NCBI GenBank assembly: GCA_020026275.1
Contig: JAHHQQ010000008.1
Span: 13,308 to 77,307 of the forward strand
Direction of reading: 5' to 3'
From: Bacteroidales bacterium
GTDB lineage: Bacteria; Bacteroidota; Bacteroidia; Bacteroidales; UBA932
Length of the DNA stretch: 64,000 bases
Within the stretch, counting starts at the first letter, position 1; each line of letters opens with the position of its first letter. Below, in pieces: positions 1 to 8,556 of the stretch. The notes under the pieces are model-generated. The model saw only the letters and a list, made by a program, of their open reading frames with translations. It did no database searches and was not told where the DNA came from. A program made the translations under genes and the position numbers.

Positions 1-2
1 TG

Positions 3-1469
3 AACATCCTCTACATCATGAGTGATGATCATTCTTATCAGACTATCAGTGCGTACGATGATGAATTCATCGAGACACCGAATATCGACCGTATAGCTAA
101 CGAGGGTGTGCGTTTCACCAACAGTTTCGTGGCCAATTCCATCAGCGGTCCGAGCCGTGCCTGCATGCTGACCGGAAAGCATAGCCACATGAACGGTTTC
201 ACCGACAACTCCTGCGAGTTCGACGGTGACCAGCAGACTTTCCCGAAATTGTTGCAGAAGGTCGGTTACGAAACCGCCATCATCGGTAAATGGCATTTGA
301 CTTCTGCTCCTCAGGGATTTGACTATTCCGAGATTCTGATTGGCCAGGGAATTTATTACAATCCGCCATTTATCCGGAATGGAGAAAAGATAAAGTCTCA
401 TGGCTATGCAACGAATGTTATTACAGATAAAGCCATTGATTGGCTGGAGAACAAGCGTGACAAGAACAAGCCGTTCTGTCTGTTGCTCCACAACAAGGCA
501 CCACATCGTACCTGGATGCCGGATACTTGTGACCTCAAATTGTTCATGGACACGGAATTCCGTCTTCCGGAAACTTTCTGGGATGAGTATGAGGGCCGCA
601 AGGCTGCTGCTGGTCAGGAAATGAGCATCATCAAGGACATGGACCTCGTCTATGACCTGAAACTCGCCGACAAGGAGAATGAAATTCATTCTGGTCGCTT
701 GGAGGCAAATGGAAGGCGTATGTATAATTTGATGGACAAAGAACAGCGTGCCGCCTGGGACAAACATTACGATCGGGTAATCGCCGATTTCAAGGCTGCG
801 AAGCTGACTGGCAAGGAGCTGGCAAAGTGGAAATACCAGCAGTATATGAGGGATTACCTTAGAGTCATCACTTCTGTGGACCGCAATGTGGGCCGAGTGC
901 TGGATTACTTGGATGAAACCGGTTTGGCAGAGAACACATTGGTGGTCTATACTTCCGACCAGGGCTTCTACATGGGTGAACACGGCTGGTTTGACAAGCG
1001 TTTCATGTACGAAGAGTCTTTCCGTACTCCGCTGGTAGTCCGCTACCCAGGTGGTGTGAAGGGTGACATTGACGAGATGGTCCAGAACATTGACTACGCT
1101 CCGACTTTCCTGGAGCTGGCCGGTGTGGAGATCCCGGAAGACATTCAGGGTGAATCTCTTCTTCCTCTATTGCAGGGCAAGAAGGTGAAGGACTGGAGAA
1201 AGTCTCTGTATTATCATTACTATGAGTTTCCGGCAGAACATGCAGTCCGCGAGCACTACGGTGTCCGTGACGAGCGTTACAAATTGATGCATTTCTGCAA
1301 TGACCTCAATGATTGGGAATTGTATGATTTGCAGAACGACCCTTCCGAGATGCACAATATCTATGGGCAGGAGGGCACCGAAGAAGTGACCCGCCGCCTG
1401 AAGGAGGAACTGGTACGTCTGCAGCATCAGTATCAAGATGAAAAAGCTTTGGAGTTAAATAAATTGTAG
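3..1469 (+). CDS. S1-family sulfatase, N-acetylglucosamine-6-sulfatase-like (5' end outside window)
   Basis: The frame is open to the window edge. The residues before the first in-window ATG (position 18) read NILYI and continue into MSDDH, which is the usual sulfatase metal-binding strand (NILxIxxDDH), so the true start and signal peptide lie upstream. Counting from position 18, the maturation motif is S43-G-P-S-R47: Ser instead of Cys, so an anaerobic radical-SAM maturase would have to convert it to formylglycine; none is encoded here. The conserved substrate-side stretch HNKAPHRTWMP and the metal-binding SDQGFYMGEHG follow in order. The sequence resembles subfamilies acting on 6-sulfated GlcNAc in mucins or glycosaminoglycans, but substrate specificity is inferred. 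The stop codon abuts the ATG of the next gene, which supports one operon with the GH20 genes. Confidence 0.9.
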   Translation, partial: NILYIMSDDHSYQTISAYDDEFIETPNIDRIANEGVRFTNSFVANSISGPSRACMLTGKHSHMNGFTDNSCEFDGDQQTFPKLLQKVGYETAIIGKWHLTSAPQGFDYSEILIGQGIYYNPPFIRNGEKIKSHGYATNVITDKAIDWLENKRDKNKPFCLLLHNKAPHRTWMPDTCDLKLFMDTEFRLPETFWDEYEGRKAAAGQEMSIIKDMDLVYDLKLADKENEIHSGRLEANGRRMYNLMDKEQRAAWDKHYDRVIADFKAAKLTGKELAKWKYQQYMRDYLRVITSVDRNVGRVLDYLDETGLAENTLVVYTSDQGFYMGEHGWFDKRFMYEESFRTPLVVRYPGGVKGDIDEMVQNIDYAPTFLELAGVEIPEDIQGESLLPLLQGKKVKDWRKSLYYHYYEFPAEHAVREHYGVRDERYKLMHFCNDLNDWELYDLQNDPSEMHNIYGQEGTEEVTRRLKEELVRLQHQYQDEKALELNKL

Positions 1470-3842
1470 ATGAGCAGAATACATAATATGGTTGGTATAA
1501 TGATGAGTGCTCTCATCATTGTGTGTGGTTCATTCTCATGTTCACCCTCTCATGTGGGTGAACATGAATTGAATATTATACCTCGTCCGAAAGAGGCGGC
1601 ATTTGTGGGTAATTCGGAATTTCAGTTACTGGATGGAATGGGCATATATATGCGTCCAGACACTACCTCCTATGATAAGGTCTTGACAGATTATTTGAAG
1701 GAGAAGATAGGTGCTCCAACGGGCTTTTCTCTGGAGAGGGTAATGATTCCTGAAGAGGCTCAGATAGTTTTCAGTGTGGATGAAAAAGAAGGGGGGGAAG
1801 CAGGAAACTACACGCTGGATGTGACAGAAGATCAGATTACTGTTCGGTCTTCTGGTTGGGACGGTGCCTTTTATGCTGTACAGAGCCTTTTGCAATTGTT
1901 CCCATCAGAAATCGAGTCTCCTGTCAAAGTGAAAGGACCTCATTGGTCCATACCATGTGTGCATATTGAAGATGGCCCTCGATTCGTTTACAGAGGCCTG
2001 ATGTTGGATGTCTGTCGTCATTTCCTGACTGTTGACCAAGTAAAAAAACATATTGATATGATGTCCATGTTCAAGTTGAATATTCTCCATCTTCATTTCA
2101 CGGAGGATCAGGCATGGCGTTTTGAAGTGAAGAAATATCCGCAGTTGACGGAAGTGGGAGGAAAAAGAATTGAAGGGGAAGGGTTTGAATACAGTGGTTA
2201 TTATACCCAAGAGGATTTGAAGGAGATTGTAAATTATGCTTCTGCAAGACGGATTACAGTTGTTCCAGAATTTGAACTTCCCGGCCATGAGCTGGCTGCT
2301 ATCGCTGCACTTCCTGAATTGTCCTGCAACAATACAGTGACTTCCCCTCGGATTGTTTGGGGAGTGGAGGATATTGTCATCTGCCCGGGAAAGGAAAGTA
2401 CATTTGAGTTTATTGAAAATGTACTTTCTGAAATGGTACAGATATTCCCCGGAAAATATTTCCATATAGGAGGAGATGAGTGTCCGAAAAAGAGTTGGGC
2501 AACTTGTCCTTTGTGTCAGAAGCGTATTCGGGAAGAAAAACTATTTGGCAATTCGGAACATACGGCAGAAGAAATGTTGCAGAGTTATGTCATACGTAGA
2601 GTAGAGAAGATTTTGGAAAAATATGATAAGAAACTGATTGGTTGGGATGAAATCCTCGAAGGTGGATTGTCTGAAAATGCGACGGTAATGTCGTGGAGAG
2701 GCGAACTGGGCGGAATTTCAGCGGCAATGAACGACCACGATGTTATCATGACTCCAAATTCTGAGGGCCTGTATTTGAATCATTATCAGGGAGATTCATT
2801 TATAGAGCCTGTGACAAATGGCGGATACGCTCTTTTGAAGAAGACCTATTCATATGATCCGATATCAGAGAAAATATTGGAAATTGGCAAGAAAAACCGG
2901 ATTTTGGGAGTACAGGGAAATCTCTGGTCAGAATATCTATATACTCCCGAGAAATTTGAATATATGCTTTATCCTCGATTGTTGGCTGTCGCAGAAGTTG
3001 GCTGGACATCCCCTGAAAAGAAGGATTTCATGTATTTCTGCCAACGTGTAGACAAGGCTTGTGAAAGGTTGGATGAACATGGCATCCATTATCATATTCC
3101 TCTCCCAGAGCAGCCGGGAGGCTCGTCTGACCTGGTCGCTTTTGTAGATACCGTACATGCTGAGTTCAAGACCACCCGTCCGATGAAGATGGTATATACA
3201 TTGGATGGAAAAGAACCGGATTTACATTCTAAAGAATATGTTCATCCAATTTCTATTACGGAATCAACCATTCTCAAGATTGCAACAGTTCTTCCATCCG
3301 GCAAAATGAGCAAGGTCAGAACTGTAAAGTATGAACAGCAGGTTTATTCCGCTTCTCATGAAGTGGATAAGTTGCAGAGGGGATTGTTGATGAAGAAATA
3401 TGTTGGCCTGTATTCCAATGCCGCAGAACTTCAGTCCGTGGTGTCAACCAGTTCCCCAATATCATCTGTCATGTACAGTTGGAATCAACTTGCAGGACCA
3501 CGTAGGGTCGAGTCTATGAGGAATCAAGGTCAGTTCGCCGTGATTGCTGAAGGATATCTGGATATTCCAGAAAATGGGATTTATATGTTCCGTACCGATA
3601 ACGATGAATTCTGGATAGATGGTAAATTATTGATAGATAATGCTGGTGAAGTGAAGCGTCATTGTCGTAACAATCCTTCAGTGGCTTTGTCTAAAGGGAT
3701 TCATCCTATCAAGGTTATTTATATTAGTAATATTATCGGAGGCTGGCCGAATAATTGGTCTAACTGCTCCGTAATGATGAAAAAGTATGGAGACGAAGAA
3801 AAGATAGATCCAATCAAACCGGTTTTGTTATACCACAACTAA
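1470..3842 (+). CDS. GH20 beta-N-acetylhexosaminidase lipoprotein with C-terminal PA14 domain
   Basis: Releases terminal GlcNAc or GalNAc from glycans by substrate-assisted hydrolysis. The N-terminus is a lipoprotein-like signal with a Cys at residue 24 (SFSC). A GH20 N-terminal alpha/beta domain spans about 30-160 and the catalytic barrel about 165-520, with the diagnostic Asp-Glu pair D336-E337 in HIGGDEC. A chitobiase/hexosaminidase C-terminal beta domain follows (about 555-640, motif YTLDGKEPD), then a PA14-like domain (about 655-770, with the DEFWIDGKLLIDN strand) that could bind carbohydrate. At 790 aa it is long for the family because of these extra domains. It is a clear paralogue of the gene at 5428. 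The base composition is visibly more AT-rich than that of the sulfatase just upstream. Its likely role is trimming sugars after the adjacent sulfatase has removed sulfate. Confidence 0.93.
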   Translation: MSRIHNMVGIMMSALIIVCGSFSCSPSHVGEHELNIIPRPKEAAFVGNSEFQLLDGMGIYMRPDTTSYDKVLTDYLKEKIGAPTGFSLERVMIPEEAQIVFSVDEKEGGEAGNYTLDVTEDQITVRSSGWDGAFYAVQSLLQLFPSEIESPVKVKGPHWSIPCVHIEDGPRFVYRGLMLDVCRHFLTVDQVKKHIDMMSMFKLNILHLHFTEDQAWRFEVKKYPQLTEVGGKRIEGEGFEYSGYYTQEDLKEIVNYASARRITVVPEFELPGHELAAIAALPELSCNNTVTSPRIVWGVEDIVICPGKESTFEFIENVLSEMVQIFPGKYFHIGGDECPKKSWATCPLCQKRIREEKLFGNSEHTAEEMLQSYVIRRVEKILEKYDKKLIGWDEILEGGLSENATVMSWRGELGGISAAMNDHDVIMTPNSEGLYLNHYQGDSFIEPVTNGGYALLKKTYSYDPISEKILEIGKKNRILGVQGNLWSEYLYTPEKFEYMLYPRLLAVAEVGWTSPEKKDFMYFCQRVDKACERLDEHGIHYHIPLPEQPGGSSDLVAFVDTVHAEFKTTRPMKMVYTLDGKEPDLHSKEYVHPISITESTILKIATVLPSGKMSKVRTVKYEQQVYSASHEVDKLQRGLLMKKYVGLYSNAAELQSVVSTSSPISSVMYSWNQLAGPRRVESMRNQGQFAVIAEGYLDIPENGIYMFRTDNDEFWIDGKLLIDNAGEVKRHCRNNPSVALSKGIHPIKVIYISNIIGGWPNNWSNCSVMMKKYGDEEKIDPIKPVLLYHN

Positions 3843-3856
3843 AATTATAATGAGAT

Positions 3857-5425
3857 ATGAACAACAGTAAATTATTTGGAATGTGTTGCTGTGCGCTTGG
3901 CGCAATTCCTATGGGGACAGTTGCACAAAATGTAGATAATCGAAAAACGGATTCACAGAAGCATCCAAATGTGATTCTGATTATGACGGACCAGCAGCGT
4001 GGAGATTGTATGGGCTGTGCTGGTAATCCTTCAGTATTGACTCCTAATATAGATCGGATTGCTGCAGACGGTTATCGTTTCACGTCAAGTTATTCTTCCG
4101 TGCCAAGCAGTACGCCAGCTCGGGCTGCGTTGCTGACTGGAATGTCTCCATGGCATCATGGTATGCTAGGATATGGAGATGAGGCGGAAGAGTATCCATG
4201 CGAATCGCCTCGTATCATGAGTGAATTGGGCTACTTTACAGCAGTGGTTGGAAAAAACCATTGGTATCCTCAGTGGAACCGTCGGGGATTGGATTTTCTG
4301 ATGAGTGAGGAAAGTGGTCGTGAGATGACTCCAATGTTTAAATCCGATTATCGTAAATGGTTCGCTCTTCAGGCACCGGGAATGGATCCGGATGCTACTG
4401 GAATTGGCTGGAATGAACATGCTGCCGCCTTATACAAACTAGATGAGAATCTTCACCCTACTGTCTGGACAGGAGAGACTGCAGTGGAGTTTATCAATAA
4501 CTATGAGGTGGAAAAACCTTTGTTCCTGAAGGTCTCTTTTGCACGGCCGCACAGTCCGTATGATCCACCAAAAAGAGTATATGACCTATATGAAAATGTG
4601 CCGGAACCGGAAGCTCCTGCCCATGGCGATTGGGTATCAGAGGAATGGCGTGAGCCCGCTGATCCAAAAGCCAACAAGAATGCTGCGATTGGTAATTTTG
4701 GTGACGATTATGCGAAAAACTCCAGAAAACACTATGCGGCATCCATTACTTTCGTTGACGAACAGATCGGAAAAATTCTGGATGCATTGAAGGAAAATGA
4801 TTTGTATGACAATTCTCTGATAATCTTCATTTCGGATCATGGTGACATGATGGGAGATCATCATATGTGGAGAAAGACCTATGCATACGAGGGGTCTACC
4901 CATATTCCTTTCCTGGTGAAACTGCCAGAAAACATCAAAGGAATCCAGCAGCCGGGAACTACGTTGGATTATCCGGTTGAACTTCGCGATCTGCTTCCGA
5001 CATACATTGATCTTTGTGGTGGAAAGCAGCCGGAGATAATGGATGGAAGGTCAATTCTTCCTTTGTTGACTGAGAGGAATCCGGAATGGAGAGAATTCAT
5101 TGATTTGGAACATTGTGGAGCTTATTTCCGGAATAACAACTGGGTCGCGTTGACAGATGGACATATCAAATATGTTTGGTTCACCCGCAGTGGAGAAGAA
5201 CAGTTGTTCGATCTGGACAAGGACCCGAAAGAAGAACACAATGTAGTGGGAGAAAGACATTATAAGAAGACATTGAAGAAACTTCGTGCCGCAATGGTAG
5301 ACCATCTGTCAGAGCGAGGCGAAACTTGGGTCAAGGATGGCAAGTTGCAGTTGATCGAGAAACCTGTCCTGTATGGTCCTAATTTCCCATACGAGGGGAA
5401 TCCTTATAAACGCGAGAGAAAATAA
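3857..5425 (+). CDS. Exported S1-family sulfatase (arylsulfatase type)
   Basis: Hydrolyses a sulfate ester, substrate unknown. A signal peptide is visible (residues 1-24, ending GTVA before Q25). The metal-binding strand HPNVILIMTDQQRGD begins near residue 36 and the maturation motif is S85-T-P-A-R89, again the serine type. Later motifs are HSPYDPP and ISDHGDMMGDHHMWRKTY, typical of the active site. The length of 522 aa is normal. It is clearly a different subfamily from the sulfatase at position 3 and so probably removes a different sulfate linkage. It lies 14 bases after one GH20 gene and 2 bases before the next, so translation within the operon is probably coupled. Confidence 0.92.
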   Translation: MNNSKLFGMCCCALGAIPMGTVAQNVDNRKTDSQKHPNVILIMTDQQRGDCMGCAGNPSVLTPNIDRIAADGYRFTSSYSSVPSSTPARAALLTGMSPWHHGMLGYGDEAEEYPCESPRIMSELGYFTAVVGKNHWYPQWNRRGLDFLMSEESGREMTPMFKSDYRKWFALQAPGMDPDATGIGWNEHAAALYKLDENLHPTVWTGETAVEFINNYEVEKPLFLKVSFARPHSPYDPPKRVYDLYENVPEPEAPAHGDWVSEEWREPADPKANKNAAIGNFGDDYAKNSRKHYAASITFVDEQIGKILDALKENDLYDNSLIIFISDHGDMMGDHHMWRKTYAYEGSTHIPFLVKLPENIKGIQQPGTTLDYPVELRDLLPTYIDLCGGKQPEIMDGRSILPLLTERNPEWREFIDLEHCGAYFRNNNWVALTDGHIKYVWFTRSGEEQLFDLDKDPKEEHNVVGERHYKKTLKKLRAAMVDHLSERGETWVKDGKLQLIEKPVLYGPNFPYEGNPYKRERK

Positions 5426-5427
5426 TT

Positions 5428-7782
5428 ATGTCGGTCAGGAATATAATTTTAGATTGGTTCATAATTTTCTTTGGTCTTTCCATCTCCATTGCATGCGATA
5501 GCCATGAAAATACGAGAACAAAATCGTGGAATCAAGGAATTAATATAATTCCAGCTCCATCGAAGATTGAATGTAGACAAGGAACATTTCAGCTGCAATC
5601 TGGGATGAAGATTTATGTTCGGAATGTAGAGGTGGAACGAATGCTTGTCCAGTTTGTTGAGAAAATCAATACGTCAACAGGTTTGAGGGTGAGTGTCACT
5701 TCAAATCCTGAAGAAGGTGCAATTTTCGTGGAACTGGTTCCTGACTTGTTCTGTGATGAGGAGAATTTTGTGCAAGAAGAATCGTATCGGATAGAAGTTG
5801 CATCGGATGCGATTCGTATTGAAGCCAGACAAGTTCACGGGTTGTTCAATGCCATGACGACATTGATGCAATTGTTACCTGCAGAGATTGATAGTCCCGA
5901 GATCGTTCAAGCTGAGAGTTGGTCCGTTTCATGTGTGAAGATCTGTGATTATCCACGTTTCCCTTATAGAGGAATTATGTTGGATGTTGCTAGACATTTT
6001 CTTCCGAAAGATGAAGTGATGGAACAGATTGATGTATTTTCATCATTGAAAATTAACCGTTTGCATCTTCATCTCACGGATAATCAGGGATGGCGTGTCG
6101 AAATCAAATCCTATCCAGAATTGACAAGAAAAGGATCGAAAAGAGTAGAGCCGGATGGATCTACCTATTCCGGTTTTTATACTCAGGAAGATTTGCGTGA
6201 AATAGTTGCATATGCTTTGGAGCGGTATGTGACGATAATACCTGAGATTGATATTCCTGCCCATTCGCAAGCATTGAATGTCTGTATTCCTTCATTGTCT
6301 TGTACTGGAAAGGTAACCGGTGTTCGTTCGATTTGGGGACCGGATCATCTCGTGCTTTGTCCTGGTAAGGAAGATATGTTCGAGTTTATGAAAGATGTCT
6401 ATTCTGAGCTGGCTGACATCTTTCCTGGAGAATACTATCATGTTGGGGGAGATGAATGCCCTAAAGATAATTGGGAGGTCTGTCCACTTTGTCAGAAACG
6501 TATTCGTGATGAAAAGTTATATGCTGGTCAGCAGTATACGGCAGAAGAGAAGCTTCAAGCATATACGATTGGACGTGTCGAAAAAATTCTGGCCGCTTTG
6601 GGCAAGAAGATGATTGGATGGGATGAAATACTTCAGGGAAAAATCGCTCGATCTGCTACGGTTATGTCTTGGCAAGATGAGAAGGGGGGAGTGGTTGCCG
6701 CTTCGAAAGGCCATCACGTCATTATGACGCCAAATGATAAAGGTTTGTACTTTAATTATTTTCAAGGAGATAGCAAGGTCGAACCTGTTTGCTTTGGAAA
6801 TTATGCCCCTTTAGAGAAAGTTTATAGATATGAACCTGTTCCCGATGTGTTGAAAAAGAGAGGTTTGGAGCATTATGTCCAAGGAGTTCAAGCCAATCTC
6901 TGGTCAGAATATCTGTATGAAGAAAACCAGTGGGAATATGCATTGTATCCACGTACAATGGCATTGGCAGAATTGGCATGGACCACAATGGAGAAAAAAG
7001 ACTTTACCTCATTCTGTCAACGTCTTGAGAATTCTCTGAGGCGATTGTCTCTGCGAGGCATCAAATTCCATATTCCGTTGCCTGAGATGGTAGGAGGCAG
7101 TCGGTCAACCGTTGCATTCTCTGATTCAGTAACAGTCGCTTTCAAGACTACGAGACCTGTCAGGATGGTTTATACTCTGGATGGAACTGAGCCAGATTCT
7201 TGCTCCTCTCAGTATGAAGGACCATTTGTGTTTCATTCTGATGCAGTCTTGAAGATAGCTTCTATTATGGAGAATGGGGCCATGAGTCGTGTTTTGACAT
7301 ATCGTATCCAGAAACAGAATCCGTCACCGGCAGTGCAAATTGCTCCGTTTTGTTTGAATGCAGGTCTCCTTGTTGAGACGCAAAAAGATAAGATGATAAA
7401 GAAAAGAGTGATTTCTTCACTCTCTGAGATAACTGAAAGTGGGTCAAGAGATAAAAGTATAGATTCTGTAGAGTCTTTCATCTCCATAGCCGAAGGGTAT
7501 GTAAAGCTGCCTTCAGAGGGCGTGTATACTTTCTCGACAAATTATGATGAATTCTGGATTGATGATCGATTGTTGATTGATAATCGTGGAGAAGTCAAGC
7601 GTTTCAGTAGAAAGGACAATTCAAAAGTTCTGTCTGCAGGATTTCACAAGATTAAGGTCGTTTTCCGTTCGGAATTTATAGGAGGCTGGCCTTCTTTCTG
7701 GGATAGTGGAGAAATTAAATATAAACTTGATAAACAGAAAGAATGGAAAACTGTCGGGTCAGAGATGATCTGGTATCAATAA
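5428..7782 (+). CDS. GH20 beta-N-acetylhexosaminidase lipoprotein, paralogue of the upstream GH20
   Basis: Same domain order as the gene at 1470: lipoprotein signal with lipobox SIAC (Cys23), GH20 N-terminal domain, catalytic barrel with the Asp-Glu pair D342-E343 in HVGGDEC, a C-terminal beta domain (YTLDGTEPD) and a PA14-like domain (DEFWIDDRLLIDN). Many segments match the first copy closely (for example CPLCQKRIRDEKL and IGWDEIL), so a tandem duplication with divergence is likely. Keeping two copies, each behind a different sulfatase, suggests division of labour on different linkages or sulfation patterns; this is inference. It is the last gene of the operon and is followed by a terminator. 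Confidence 0.93.
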   Translation: MSVRNIILDWFIIFFGLSISIACDSHENTRTKSWNQGINIIPAPSKIECRQGTFQLQSGMKIYVRNVEVERMLVQFVEKINTSTGLRVSVTSNPEEGAIFVELVPDLFCDEENFVQEESYRIEVASDAIRIEARQVHGLFNAMTTLMQLLPAEIDSPEIVQAESWSVSCVKICDYPRFPYRGIMLDVARHFLPKDEVMEQIDVFSSLKINRLHLHLTDNQGWRVEIKSYPELTRKGSKRVEPDGSTYSGFYTQEDLREIVAYALERYVTIIPEIDIPAHSQALNVCIPSLSCTGKVTGVRSIWGPDHLVLCPGKEDMFEFMKDVYSELADIFPGEYYHVGGDECPKDNWEVCPLCQKRIRDEKLYAGQQYTAEEKLQAYTIGRVEKILAALGKKMIGWDEILQGKIARSATVMSWQDEKGGVVAASKGHHVIMTPNDKGLYFNYFQGDSKVEPVCFGNYAPLEKVYRYEPVPDVLKKRGLEHYVQGVQANLWSEYLYEENQWEYALYPRTMALAELAWTTMEKKDFTSFCQRLENSLRRLSLRGIKFHIPLPEMVGGSRSTVAFSDSVTVAFKTTRPVRMVYTLDGTEPDSCSSQYEGPFVFHSDAVLKIASIMENGAMSRVLTYRIQKQNPSPAVQIAPFCLNAGLLVETQKDKMIKKRVISSLSEITESGSRDKSIDSVESFISIAEGYVKLPSEGVYTFSTNYDEFWIDDRLLIDNRGEVKRFSRKDNSKVLSAGFHKIKVVFRSEFIGGWPSFWDSGEIKYKLDKQKEWKTVGSEMIWYQ

Positions 7783-7784
7783 GC

Positions 7785-7809
7785 AAAGGGTCGTGAACGC
7801 CCTTTTTTT
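7785..7809 (+). terminator. Intrinsic terminator after the sulfatase/GH20 operon
   Basis: The stem GGG(T)CG/CGCCC flanked by AAA/TTT is followed by seven T residues, three bases after the stop codon. It separates the glycan operon from the AraC-type gene. Confidence 0.75.
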
Positions 7810-7914
7810 CGCAAACCCATGGCGGATTTTCTCGGAAAGCTCGGAAAAAATTAATACCTTCCCTATCGGATTGGAAATCCGGAGAGAGAACAGATAACTG
7901 AAATACTTTAATCT

Positions 7915-8460
7915 ATGCAGAAGATCTTCCAATTATTGAGAGGGGAGAGATTGCCGGAGGCGTTGCTTCTGTTGCTGTTCGGTATAGTTGGGAAGGAGGA
8001 TAAACGAGAGATCAGCTTCCAGCTGCCGGAAAGACTGCCTTCTCCAAAAGAGGACGCCCCTGTGCCGCAGGAGCCCGAAAAAGAGTCGCTGTCCCCTCAA
8101 GAACTGGCTGCCCTGTTGTCGGAATGGGCTCAAAAGCCAGAAAACTGTCAACTTGACTATGATATGTCTACCCTTTCTCTTCGCATTGGCGTGAAATACG
8201 AATGTGTCAGTGCCTATTTCCACGATAACGTCCGGCTTTCGTTCCGCACCTGGAAACTGAAGATGAAGCTGGAAGCGGCAAAATCCCTGCTGCTCGAGAG
8301 GGAAGAGCTGCACGTGGTGGAGGTCGCCCATCTGGCTGGTTTCCCCAACCATGCCAATTTCTACAGACAATTCAGAAAACACGTGGGTTGCACGCCCTTC
8401 CAATGGCGTTCCTGCCGGGGAAATCTGCATTTCCTGGAACAGGAGGAAAAGTCGTCTTAG
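7915..8460 (+). CDS. Short AraC-family DNA-binding protein
   Basis: 181 aa. Residues about 75-170 form an AraC/XylS double helix-turn-helix domain, with the second-helix signature VAHLAGFPNHANFYRQFRKH and the following GCTPFQWR. There is no recognisable sugar-sensing or hybrid two-component region: the first 70 residues are a hydrophobic patch (LLLLLFGIVG) and a Pro/Glu-rich linker. It could regulate the adjacent glycan genes, but the terminator between them and its own 130-base upstream region leave this open. The regulated genes and the effector are unknown. Confidence 0.75.
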   Translation: MQKIFQLLRGERLPEALLLLLFGIVGKEDKREISFQLPERLPSPKEDAPVPQEPEKESLSPQELAALLSEWAQKPENCQLDYDMSTLSLRIGVKYECVSAYFHDNVRLSFRTWKLKMKLEAAKSLLLEREELHVVEVAHLAGFPNHANFYRQFRKHVGCTPFQWRSCRGNLHFLEQEEKSS

Positions 8461-8479
8461 GTGGTGGGTTCGGCAGGGG

Positions 8480-8506
8480 CATGGACATTTCCCGGAGGGG
8501 GAAAAT
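8480..8506 (+). repeat. Dispersed ACATRGACATTTC repeat, copy A
   Basis: Intergenic copy reading GCATGGACATTTCCCGG followed by a G-run and AAA. The part TTTCCC-GGAGG-GGGAAA can fold into a 6-bp hairpin. Very similar stretches lie at 38577, 49884 and 54881, all in the same orientation. Confidence 0.55.
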
Positions 8507-8538
8507 GAAGAAGAGCGGCAAAACTGCCGCTCTTCTTC
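8507..8538 (-). terminator. Perfect 14-bp hairpin between convergent genes
   Basis: The stem GAAGAAGAGCGGCA pairs perfectly with its complement around the loop AAAC. On the minus strand it is followed by a T-rich stretch (ATTTTC), so it most likely terminates the nucleotidase gene; it may also serve the + strand AraC gene. Confidence 0.75.
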
Positions 8539-8556
8539 GTTTGGAAAGTGCTGGAA

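Noticed and set aside
7933..8430. Long frame on the minus strand opposite the AraC gene
   Set aside because: It is a shadow of the AraC-type gene: no family signature, while the + strand frame has a clear helix-turn-helix domain.
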